This document shows positions 25,410 to 33,592 of a stretch of DNA of 64,000 nt, piece by piece. This DNA comes from Clostridiales bacterium (GTDB lineage Bacteria > Bacillota > Clostridia > Christensenellales > Aristaeellaceae): positions 1 to 64,000 of the forward strand of contig JAAYOH010000099.1 in assembly GCA_012520375.1 (NCBI GenBank), read 5' to 3'. The notes beneath the pieces are model-generated. The model was not told where the DNA came from. It worked only from the letters and a program-made list of their open reading frames with translations, and did no database searches. Within the stretch, counting starts at the first letter, position 1. The number at the start of each line of letters is the position of its first letter. A program made the position numbers and the translations under genes.

Positions 25410-26892
25410 TCAGTCGATTTCGATCTTAAAGCCGATGGGATACCCTTCGTCCGATGCGGCCCCGATATGGATCGTCATGCAGGTTTCGTCCCGCTCGAAG
25501 GGCACTTCCCCGTCGCCCAGCAATGAAACGTTTTTCACGTCGTAGTCCGCGTCGTCACCGAAGCACCGGGCCAGAGCTTTCAGGCGAACGACTCCGTCGG
25601 AGGGGCGCTTCATGCAGAATGCGTAGATCCTTCCGGGCTTGTACGTATAGCGGATGTCTTCCGACACGAAGGGCGCTCGGCTGGTATCGGAGAACGCGCC
25701 TTCCTTGATACGGGTCGGGCCTTCCCCGAACTTTGCCCACGGCCGGGTGCCGTAGATGCCTTCCCCGTTGATCTTCAGCCACTTGCCGATTTCGAGAAGC
25801 ACATGCCGTTCCTCATCGGTGATCGTGCCGTCCGCCCTGGGGCCGACGTTTAAGAGCAGGACGCCGTTCTTGCTGACGATATCGATCAGATCGCCTACGA
25901 TATCCACGGGATTTTTGAATTCGTTGTGCTCGGTGTACCCCCAGGAGTTCTTTGCGATGGCGGTGTCTGTCTGCCACAAGGCCGGGCGGATGGCTTCGAG
26001 CTGTCCGCGCTCCACGTCAAATACGGCGCTGCCCAGCATGAAGGAAGAGAACTTGTAGTTGATGGCGACTTCCACGCCCCATTCGGCTGCGCGGTTGTAG
26101 TAGTACGCCGCAAATTTCCGCAGGTATGGGCGGAAGGCGACCTGCTGGATCCACCAGTCAAACCACACGACCTTTGGCTGGTAGTTGTCCGCCAGTTCAC
26201 ACAGCCTCGCCAGCCAGTTGTCGAGGTGCGCCGTGGGCGGCACCGGGGCGTACAGGTCGTGCTTGGCACGCCGGGACTCCTCATAGGGTACCTGCAGGTC
26301 GTAAAAATCAGGGTTCTCGGGAACATCCGAATCGAAATTCAGGCCGCCGTTGAAGAACCAGCAGTGCTCCGCCCGGTGGTCGGAGGCACAGAACATCATT
26401 CCCCTCGCTTCCGTCTCCCGCTTGATCTCCCCCAACACGTCTCTCTTGGGCCCCATTTCGGCCGCGTTCCAATGGGACAATTCGCTTTTGTACATTTTGG
26501 AAGCCGTCGTGATGCTCGGCCACCGGCATGATGTACTTCGCGCCCGCCTGTTCAAAGAGGTCCAGCCACTCCCCGGCATCAAACTTCTCCCCCTTGAACA
26601 GGGGAATAAAGTCCTTGTATCCAAACGTCTTATGGTCGCCATAGGTCTTTTTGTGATGGGCATATTCCGGTGTCCCTTCGAGGTACATGTTCCGGGGATA
26701 CCACTCGTTGCCGAACGCGGGCACGGCATATACGCCCCAGTGGATAAAAATCCCGAACTTTGCCTCCTCATACCATTTGGGGGACCGGTATTCACACAGT
26801 GATTCCCAGGTATCCGAATATGGCCCCCGGGCGATCACTTCCTCTACCCGGTTCAGGATGTCCGGCTGTGTTGCCCGTTGTTTTTCCGTCAT
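25410..26892 (-). pseudogene. Second GH29 alpha-L-fucosidase, split by a one-base frameshift
   Basis: The N-terminal part from ATG 26892 (KFGIFIHWGVYAVPAFGNEW; later VAEHHDGFQ) runs in one frame to 26495-26498. There a run of four A (minus strand) seems to have one base too many, and the protein continues in the next frame as MYKSELSHWNAAEMGPKRD to the stop at 25410. The nucleophile is kept in PKVVWFDWWI. If the extra base is removed the enzyme is complete, about 493 aa. Sequencing error in a homopolymer is as likely as true loss. GGAGGACGGACAC precedes the ATG. Confidence 0.85.
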
Positions 26893-27557
26893 GTGTCCGT
26901 CCTCCTTAAAAGTGATTTCTGTAGGGGATGCACCGTATCTCCCTCCGAAACGTCAGCTCCTTTTCACAAGCGACGCCTGTCTCGTTGAAGTGCTGATCCG
27001 GCACGCCAACAGAATCTTTTGAATCGCCCTGCGGGAGCAGGGCAAATCCTTCTTCTCCCAGTACAGGACGCGCCTGTCAGAACTGCCCCATACTCTCGCA
27101 ATGCCATGCACGCAGGCATTTTTAAAAGGACTTGGCACATACGGCACGCAAGGCCAGCTCCAGCCCATCGGCAAAAAGCATTTCGATATCGGCAATGCCA
27201 GGTCCGGACAATGCACAATCTTTTTGTTCAACCAAAAGTGGATATGACAGGCAACGCTATACATTGACCACATATCCACAGGGAATACGGCGGCAACTGT
27301 GCTACGAGCGTGTCCATCATACTGGGTCATCTACTCAAACGGAGGAAAAATACTCGACACATCCTTTGCATTCGGGTAATTCACACAACCAGGCGAACAA
27401 TGTTATCGATTCGGCATTGGTCTCTACAAAGCACGCCCTCTACATACCAAATGGCAATGCACCTTCCTTGGCTCCGTAGACATGCCATGTCCCCGGAGAA
27501 GTCTATCCAAGCATAAGGACTGCCGTATAATAGCACGACCTTGAAGTAGTGTCAATG
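26893..27557. other. Intergenic gap inside the fucosidase locus
   Basis: A 665-nt stretch between the GH151-like gene and the split GH29 gene. Reading frames on both strands are short, and none has a good start or a recognisable motif. It probably contains a promoter for the two GH29 genes, but I see no clear -35/-10 pair on the minus strand. Confidence 0.4.
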
Positions 27558-29594
27558 TCAAGAAAGCACGACCATTTGGTGCCCATCTATCCTATCAACC
27601 ATTATGCAGGCATAACCATCCTCATACCGCACAGGTATAGCGATTCCTTGCGGTTCCAATACTGCTCTTTGTGGTGCTTTCTCCATCCGAACAGCTACCT
27701 CAACATCATACAATGGAATCACATCCTCTAACGTTTCGATGGTGTGGCAACGTTTCGCAGGATTATAGCTAAGTAAGTGCAACACCGTTTCACCATTCAA
27801 CTCACGCAATGTCACTTCCGCCGTTGATGGAAGATTGCCCTTCACCACAGGTTGAATCAACCGAAAGATCAGTTGTCCAAGCACATCCTTATATATCTTA
27901 CATCCGTTTTCAGCATAATCAGAGAAAAGAGGATGTGTTACACTTATTATATTCCCATTCTGGATAATCAAAGGCTTATCGGATGGATATGGCTTTGGAG
28001 GTGTCTGACGATGTGAGCAAAAGCGATCGTATGTCCGATTGAAATAGGATTCAACCAGCCAACTGAGTACCTCTCCTCTTTCGGCTTTGACCTCAATACC
28101 CCTCATATACAATACGTGGTACATTTCTGGTAAACCATCAAATTGGCTATTATCAATTTGCATGTACGCCACCGAATACTGCTCTGGCCCCACATAGCGA
28201 AGGCCGAACTCTTCAAGCGCGTACTCGTCCGTATCATATTTGAGGCCTGATTGTCCCGTCGCCAGAATCCTTCCGCCTCTTTTCAAATAAGAGGACAGTT
28301 TTCTGGCTACATGATCCGGCAATCGAACATGATCTGGAAGAATAACCAATTCGTAATGATCTATATCGTCGGAGAAGTCGACAAAGTCGAAAGGAATTTT
28401 TAATTCACTCAGTACCCGATACACACCCTCATTTGCCAGGTTGATGTTCATCGTGGTCGCAGAAAAACCTCGTTCGTTCTCGAGTACCCTATTCCCCGCA
28501 TAAGCTGCAACGCGTGTCAATTTTCGGCTACCAATGCAATAAGGCTCTTTTTCCTGAATCTTGGCCATTACCTCTCCAATGCGGTTGTAGACAGTTTGAT
28601 CCAATTCTCCATTCGGATGCAACTGGTCTCCCACACAGATACCCGTACCATATGCAAGTGCCCGAAAAGCCTCAAATTCCAACGCCGCCTTGTTGCGCAA
28701 TGTACCAAAATCCCCCCACGTTTTGTGGAATTTTCCATTCATCATGGTAATCGGCTTTTCCATCCGGTTTACATAGTTAACCAGCACAGGAAAATGTGCA
28801 TAGCCCCAAACCTCCGATGGTAGCGATTCAATATCAATGAAATCGTTATGACGTCGACGCTGTGCAGTTGATAACGCCATATCATCCGCTTGGTCAAATT
28901 CTGCAGGACATCCGTTAAAGTACACTTCAAGAGAAGGATCCATTCCATGAAGGAAACGGCCAATCTCCTCAGCAAACCTAATCTCCACCATTCGGTCATG
29001 TTTCATCACGTCATCGTGGCTATGGTAATCCATACCCAATGACAGCATTTCTTTTCGACAACTTGGGCATATGCAATTGAATTGGAAGATAATGTCGATC
29101 CAGAACCCATCCGGGCGATACAGGGTGTATACCTCTCGAAGTTCTGCCTTCATATACTCGACATAATCACGATTGTTCATACAAAGCGAACGCCATGCTC
29201 TAACCTCTGAATTGTAACTCTCATTGAAAGGATGCCGCGCACCCAGCACACCATCTTCATCGATTTGCATCCATTCAGGATGCAGATCACATGTGTCTTC
29301 TGCCCATACCACGGTTGTATATGCTACAGTGCGGATTCCTGCTTCCCGGCAAGCCCTCACCTGCTCGCCAAACAAGTCCAGACCGGGTTTCAAACCAGGA
29401 TGTACTCTGCCTATCTTTGTTGGATAGTAATAGAAACCGTGGTGGCATTTCGTAAAGAGGTTAATCGAGTTGATGTGGTTCTCCGTCAAAGTTCGTGCAA
29501 ACGCTTTTGCATCAAAATCATTGCCCACTCCCGGAATCAGGGGGGAAGTGTGAAAGTCTAGATGGATTTGACGATACGGCATATTCGCTCTCAT
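27558..29594 (-). CDS. GHL6/GH151-type glycosidase, probable alpha-L-fucosidase, 678 aa
   Basis: The N-terminal barrel starts PYRQIHLDFHTSPLIPGVG and includes LFTKCHHGFYYYPTKIGRVH and TTVVWAEDTCDLHPEW, resembling the 'hypothetical glycosyl hydrolase 6' barrel and GH151 alpha-fucosidases. A central region (~380-600) looks like the beta-galactosidase trimerisation domain (YELVILPDHVRLPDHVARKL, then YLKRGGRILATG). GH151 enzymes have low, branched-linkage fucosidase activity; that this one cleaves fucose is inference from similarity and from two GH29 neighbours. Cytosolic. ATG 29594 has AAGGAGGATGCCAAC before it, 26 nt after the permease stop. Confidence 0.75.
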   Translation of the reverse strand: MRANMPYRQIHLDFHTSPLIPGVGNDFDAKAFARTLTENHINSINLFTKCHHGFYYYPTKIGRVHPGLKPGLDLFGEQVRACREAGIRTVAYTTVVWAEDTCDLHPEWMQIDEDGVLGARHPFNESYNSEVRAWRSLCMNNRDYVEYMKAELREVYTLYRPDGFWIDIIFQFNCICPSCRKEMLSLGMDYHSHDDVMKHDRMVEIRFAEEIGRFLHGMDPSLEVYFNGCPAEFDQADDMALSTAQRRRHNDFIDIESLPSEVWGYAHFPVLVNYVNRMEKPITMMNGKFHKTWGDFGTLRNKAALEFEAFRALAYGTGICVGDQLHPNGELDQTVYNRIGEVMAKIQEKEPYCIGSRKLTRVAAYAGNRVLENERGFSATTMNINLANEGVYRVLSELKIPFDFVDFSDDIDHYELVILPDHVRLPDHVARKLSSYLKRGGRILATGQSGLKYDTDEYALEEFGLRYVGPEQYSVAYMQIDNSQFDGLPEMYHVLYMRGIEVKAERGEVLSWLVESYFNRTYDRFCSHRQTPPKPYPSDKPLIIQNGNIISVTHPLFSDYAENGCKIYKDVLGQLIFRLIQPVVKGNLPSTAEVTLRELNGETVLHLLSYNPAKRCHTIETLEDVIPLYDVEVAVRMEKAPQRAVLEPQGIAIPVRYEDGYACIMVDRIDGHQMVVLS

Positions 29595-29620
29595 GTTGGC
29601 ATCCTCCTTAATATGATGTT

Positions 29621-30466
29621 TTAACCCTTTACTGCTCCAGCCATCAGTCCCATTTCCACTCTTTCTTGCATCATCACATATGCCAGGATTGTAGGTGTAA
29701 TTGAAATGACAATTGCCGCCATCACACCACCGTAATCGCTGCCGCGTTCGGCAAAAAATGACTGTAAGCTAAGGGCCAGCATCTGTTTCTCAGCACTTCG
29801 GATAAAGATTAGTGGAAACAGTAAGTTGTTCCAAATATTGATAAAATTAAAGATGGAAGCAGATACCAGCGCCGGTGCTGACAAAGGGATGATTATCATG
29901 AAAAGAGTGCGAGAATGCGTTGCACCATCTATCACAGCTGCTTCTTCAATCTCATGTGGAAAACCTTTCATGAAACCAGTTACAACGAACACAGTCATTG
30001 GAATCTGAAAGGCTGTGAACAGCAAGATAAGTGCAGGATGATTGTCAAATAGTCCCAGTTTCCCCAGGTAAAATGCAAGCGGAATAATAATTGTCTGGAT
30101 TGGAATCATCATACCAGCAACTACAAAAACATAGATAAAGGCTCTGCCCCGGAATCTGAATTTTGCCAGAATATATGAAGCCATTGCGCCCGACAGCATA
30201 GCGATCAACACGGCTGACAGTGTGATATATATGGTATTGAAGAAACTCTTGTCTATGTGCCCAGTTTTGATAGCCCGGGGATAATTCTCAAATACAGGTG
30301 AAACAGTTGGTACAAATGGATTGCTAAAAATCTCCGTATTGCCCTTCACTGAGGATATCAATGCAAAATAGATCGGAAACGCCATTATTATCGCAACCAA
30401 TATCATAAAGGCATAATAACCCATCTGTAAAAAATACCATTTTGTGGAATGCCTGCGTTTATTCAT
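29621..30466 (-). CDS. Carbohydrate ABC transporter permease, MalG/UgpE type, 281 aa
   Basis: Six transmembrane helices and the EAA loop that docks to the ATPase (EEAAVIDGATHSRTLFMIII, near 185-205). N-terminus basic, as usual for CUT1 permeases. Works with the permease 12 nt upstream and the binding protein at 31448. No ATPase gene is in the locus, so a shared MsmK/MalK-type ATPase elsewhere is needed; this is normal for Bacillota. Confidence 0.93.
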   Translation of the reverse strand: MNKRRHSTKWYFLQMGYYAFMILVAIIMAFPIYFALISSVKGNTEIFSNPFVPTVSPVFENYPRAIKTGHIDKSFFNTIYITLSAVLIAMLSGAMASYILAKFRFRGRAFIYVFVVAGMMIPIQTIIIPLAFYLGKLGLFDNHPALILLFTAFQIPMTVFVVTGFMKGFPHEIEEAAVIDGATHSRTLFMIIIPLSAPALVSASIFNFINIWNNLLFPLIFIRSAEKQMLALSLQSFFAERGSDYGGVMAAIVISITPTILAYVMMQERVEMGLMAGAVKG

Positions 30467-30478
30467 TACCTTACCCCC

Positions 30479-31369
30479 TCAGTATTCCACGCTCTCCCGC
30501 CGCATCAGTCGGATCGTAAGCCCGGCAAGGGCAAGGCTTGCAACAAAAATAAAAACTGAAATAGCGCTACCCAACCCATAATGATCATATTTAAAGGCTT
30601 CATAATACATAAGTGTAGAAGGTACATGGGTTGCTCCATTCGGCCCTCCTTCTGTCATAACAAAAATGATGTCAAAGTTCTTCATGCTGCCTGTAATCAG
30701 TAGCACGAACGATATCTTCATTGATTCCCAAATCATTGGCAGAGTAATACTGAAAAACTGTCTAAAGCCGGTTGCACCATCAATCATAGAAGATTCCATG
30801 ATGCCGTCGGGAATAGCACTGAGGGCTGCAAAGCCTATTACCATATGATATCCAAAGCCTGTCCACACGTTGGCGATGGAGACCGCATTGAGCGCTGTCT
30901 TCGTGTTGATGAGCCAGCCAGTCTTCAGGCTTTCTAAACCAATAGCATTTAGAAGTTGGTTCAAAACGCCAATGTTATTTGGAAAATAGATGAATTTCCA
31001 CAGCAGTGCCGTTGCAGTCAATGGAAGTACAACAGGAAAAAAGAATATGGTTTTGAAGATCTTAAAACCTGGTCTGTTCTGGGCTAACAGCACCGCTAAA
31101 CCATATCCAATAATGATCTGGAATATCAGGTTAACGGCAATAAATTGCAGCACATTTTTCACGGATAACCAAAACTTTGCCGAACGAAACATGCTCCCAA
31201 AATTATTCATGCCTACATACTCCATAGGCACACCCTGAAGGCCATTCCATTCATAGAAGGAAAACACAATGCTCTGGACTATCGGATACACTGCAAGCCC
31301 GACATATATCACCAGTGCAGGCAGCAAAAATAAAAGGACAATCCGTTTATTCGAATAGTATTGATCCAC
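30479..31369 (-). CDS. Carbohydrate ABC transporter permease, MalF/UgpA type, 296 aa
   Basis: Six-helix CUT1 permease; N-terminus MDQYYSNKRIVLLFLLPALV, EAA loop MESSMIDGATGFRQFFSITL near 203-222. I place the start at GTG 31369 because GGAGGGAGCACG lies immediately before it; a longer frame from ATG 31423 would translate through the hairpin at 31390-31424. Confidence 0.92.
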   Translation of the reverse strand: MDQYYSNKRIVLLFLLPALVIYVGLAVYPIVQSIVFSFYEWNGLQGVPMEYVGMNNFGSMFRSAKFWLSVKNVLQFIAVNLIFQIIIGYGLAVLLAQNRPGFKIFKTIFFFPVVLPLTATALLWKFIYFPNNIGVLNQLLNAIGLESLKTGWLINTKTALNAVSIANVWTGFGYHMVIGFAALSAIPDGIMESSMIDGATGFRQFFSITLPMIWESMKISFVLLITGSMKNFDIIFVMTEGGPNGATHVPSTLMYYEAFKYDHYGLGSAISVFIFVASLALAGLTIRLMRRESVEY

Positions 31370-31389
31370 CGTGCTCCCTCCAGCTGCAA

Positions 31390-31424
31390 GATGGACGACC
31401 GGATATCCGGTCCGGTCGTCCATC
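31390..31424 (-). promoter_or_regulatory. Intercistronic hairpin between binding protein and permease
   Basis: A perfect 13-bp stem (GATGGACGACCGG/CCGGTCGTCCATC) with a 9-nt loop starts 24 nt after the binding-protein stop codon. There is no T run. As in malE-malF type operons it may stabilise the upstream mRNA or end part of the transcripts, giving more binding protein than permease. Confidence 0.75.
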
Positions 31425-31447
31425 GATTACTGTTCTGTGCTACCTGG

Positions 31448-32737
31448 TTAGCCGTTGGTGTCGATCTCGTCCTGAATAGCCTTCGCACACTCTTCAGGAG
31501 TGTTCCCAAGCAACATTCCTACAATATTGTTGCGGGTCACATCCTGCATGGAAGAAAGCTGGTCATAGTCAAAACTGTCGCCGGCTTGGGAGGTAGCATT
31601 ATTGAGTACATCCATACATCCCATAAATAAATCGTTCAGTTCGATGCCTGAATAGTCGATGTCCTTTCGAATGGGCAACGTGCCCTTCTCAGCGGTTACA
31701 CGAGTCTGGTTGTCTCGCCCTGTATACTCTTTGACAAAGGCAACCGTAGCATCATACTCGGCGCCTTCCATACCGCCTTTCAGGCACCAGTTTTGGGGAT
31801 ACTGCACAACCGCTCCCTTGTTCTCTTCACGTTCTGTGAAGTACGGCCATGCGGCGAAAGCAACATCAAATCCAAGTTCGCCTTGAGCAGTGATGTCGCC
31901 AATAAACCAGGAACCGTTGCATGTCATAGCTGACTGCTGAGTGAAGAACATGGTCTTTTCCATATCAAGTGTCAATCCCGCACAATTCTCCATCAGATAG
32001 CCACGATCATTCATGTCCTTCAGCCATGCCAAGGACTGCACTACATCCTCATCGGTCCACTTTGCCGTACGTGCACCTAGCTCGGTCGCCTTTGAAGTAC
32101 CGCACCATTTGTACAGTAGCTGGTTATGCAGATGACCCACACGCCATGTTTCTGCCGCACCAGGGGCAAAAGGCACATAGCCTTTCTCCAGCAACTTATC
32201 CATGCAAACGTAGAACTCTTCCATGGTTTCAGGGAATGCTTCATAGCCCACTTCTTTCAGCATATCTGCATTGTAGAATACGCCTTCCGGAGTGGCTGCG
32301 AAGGGAACAGCATATACCCCTTCCACGCCATAGGTTGCAAAGTCAAACATATCAAAGGCACCGTCTAAAAAGCCGTTATACCATTCTCCATCCTCGAACA
32401 ACACAGATACATCCATGATTAATCCATTCTCGGCATATTTCACCAGTGAGGCAATACCGGGCAGATAGAAGACATTGGGAATATCGCCCGTAGCGACCAG
32501 CGTCTTAAACTTGTTGTTATAAGACGCCTCCTCATTGATGGAGATATTATTTACCTTCACATCGGGATGACGTTCTTCGAACTCAAGAATATAGTTATCC
32601 AGATAATCTGCCATTGGATCACTTCCAGACCAGCGAGTTAAGATGGTAATCTCGGTCTTGGCTTCTGCAAAAGCCACCCCTGTCACCAGCAACGCGAACA
32701 TCATCAGACATGCCAGAACCTTCCTCATTTTAAACAT
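31448..32737 (-). CDS. Extracellular carbohydrate-binding protein (family 1), 429 aa
   Basis: Signal peptide M-F-K-M-R-K-V-L-A-C-L-M-M-F-A-L-L-V-T-G-V-A-F-A (1-24) followed by a typical SBP_bac_1 fold: T-E-I-T-I-L-T-R-W-S-G-S-D and A-T-G-D-I-P-N-V-F-Y. Cys10 lies inside the hydrophobic core rather than at a lipobox, so it is probably not a lipoprotein. First gene of the transport operon, with its own promoter (32768-32796). It would capture oligosaccharides outside the cell; fucosylated glycans are inferred from the enzymes downstream. Confidence 0.93.
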   Translation of the reverse strand: MFKMRKVLACLMMFALLVTGVAFAEAKTEITILTRWSGSDPMADYLDNYILEFEERHPDVKVNNISINEEASYNNKFKTLVATGDIPNVFYLPGIASLVKYAENGLIMDVSVLFEDGEWYNGFLDGAFDMFDFATYGVEGVYAVPFAATPEGVFYNADMLKEVGYEAFPETMEEFYVCMDKLLEKGYVPFAPGAAETWRVGHLHNQLLYKWCGTSKATELGARTAKWTDEDVVQSLAWLKDMNDRGYLMENCAGLTLDMEKTMFFTQQSAMTCNGSWFIGDITAQGELGFDVAFAAWPYFTEREENKGAVVQYPQNWCLKGGMEGAEYDATVAFVKEYTGRDNQTRVTAEKGTLPIRKDIDYSGIELNDLFMGCMDVLNNATSQAGDSFDYDQLSSMQDVTRNNIVGMLLGNTPEECAKAIQDEIDTNG

Positions 32738-32767
32738 TGGAAACCCTCCTTTTGAAACTCTATGCAG

Positions 32768-32796
32768 ATAATATCATTCTATATTCATATTGACAA
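32768..32796 (-). promoter_or_regulatory. Promoter of the transport/fucosidase operon
   Basis: Minus strand TTGTCA (32796-32791), 17-nt spacer, TATTAT (32773-32768), about 30 nt before the binding-protein start. It lies in the 90-nt gap just after the response regulator, a likely activator site. Confidence 0.75.
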
Positions 32797-32827
32797 TGGA
32801 GAATCGTTTCAAAAATATGGAAAAAAG

Positions 32828-33589
32828 TCATTCCTTAACATTTTCTTGCCGATACTGGCTCGGCGACATGCCTGTTCGTTTCCTGAATACCTTGCTGAAA
32901 TATAGCGGGTCCTCATAACCGACTGCGTCAGCGATTTCGCCGAACGGCATCCTGGGGTTTTCGCAGATTAGTATTTTCGCCATCTGAATCCGCCGCTTTG
33001 TCACATTCTCCATGATGGTACCTCCACTGTGTTTCTTGTACAGTGAACACAGACTTGCTTCGCTCATATGATAGCGGTTGGCAAGTAACTTGACAGACAT
33101 GTCGACCCTTTGATATTCAGAAAGAATGTCTTGCTGAATCCTGTCGATAATCTCCCCTCCTCCTTGTCTTATTAATCTGTTCGTTTCAGTCCGTCTCGCT
33201 CTTTCCAGACGCTTTCTCTCAATCTGAGGCTTGAGGCGGGTAAAGGTATCTCTTATCTCCTCGGGATCGATCGGTTTGAGCAGATACTCAAACACGTTCA
33301 GTCGAATTGCACTCTTAGCGTAGCTGAATCTCTCATACGCAGTCAAGATAACAATACAGATATCCGGTTCGATTTTTCCGATACTTTCAATCAACTCCAA
33401 TCCGTTCAATTTGGGGAGGTTGATATCGACCAATGCGGCATCAGGTCGTATATCTGTGATTGCTTTTAATGCACTTTGCCCATCCTCTGCTTCAGCAACA
33501 ACCTCATATTCCATCTCATGCCAGGGAGTTCCTTTGATCAGCATTTGGCGGATATAATACTCGTCATCCACAATAACCAACTTATACAA
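32828..33589 (-). CDS. Response regulator, YesN type (AraC-family output), 253 aa
   Basis: Receiver domain (1-120) with phospho-acceptor Asp in D-A-A-L-V-D-I-N-L-P-K near residue 55 and Lys in L-L-K-P-I-D near 106. The C-terminal AraC HTH pair (~155-250) includes YHMSEASLCSLYKKHSGG and ends with FSKVFRKRTGMSPSQYR. Its start lies 3 nt after the kinase stop, so the two form a pair. It probably activates the transport operon whose promoter is next to it. Confidence 0.93.
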   Translation of the reverse strand: MYKLVIVDDEYYIRQMLIKGTPWHEMEYEVVAEAEDGQSALKAITDIRPDAALVDINLPKLNGLELIESIGKIEPDICIVILTAYERFSYAKSAIRLNVFEYLLKPIDPEEIRDTFTRLKPQIERKRLERARRTETNRLIRQGGGEIIDRIQQDILSEYQRVDMSVKLLANRYHMSEASLCSLYKKHSGGTIMENVTKRRIQMAKILICENPRMPFGEIADAVGYEDPLYFSKVFRKRTGMSPSQYRQENVKE

Positions 33590-33592
33590 AAA

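Noticed and set aside
26953-27330. 125-codon minus-strand frame in the fucosidase-locus gap
   Set aside because: No ribosome binding site, Cys/Trp/Arg-rich unusual composition, no family.
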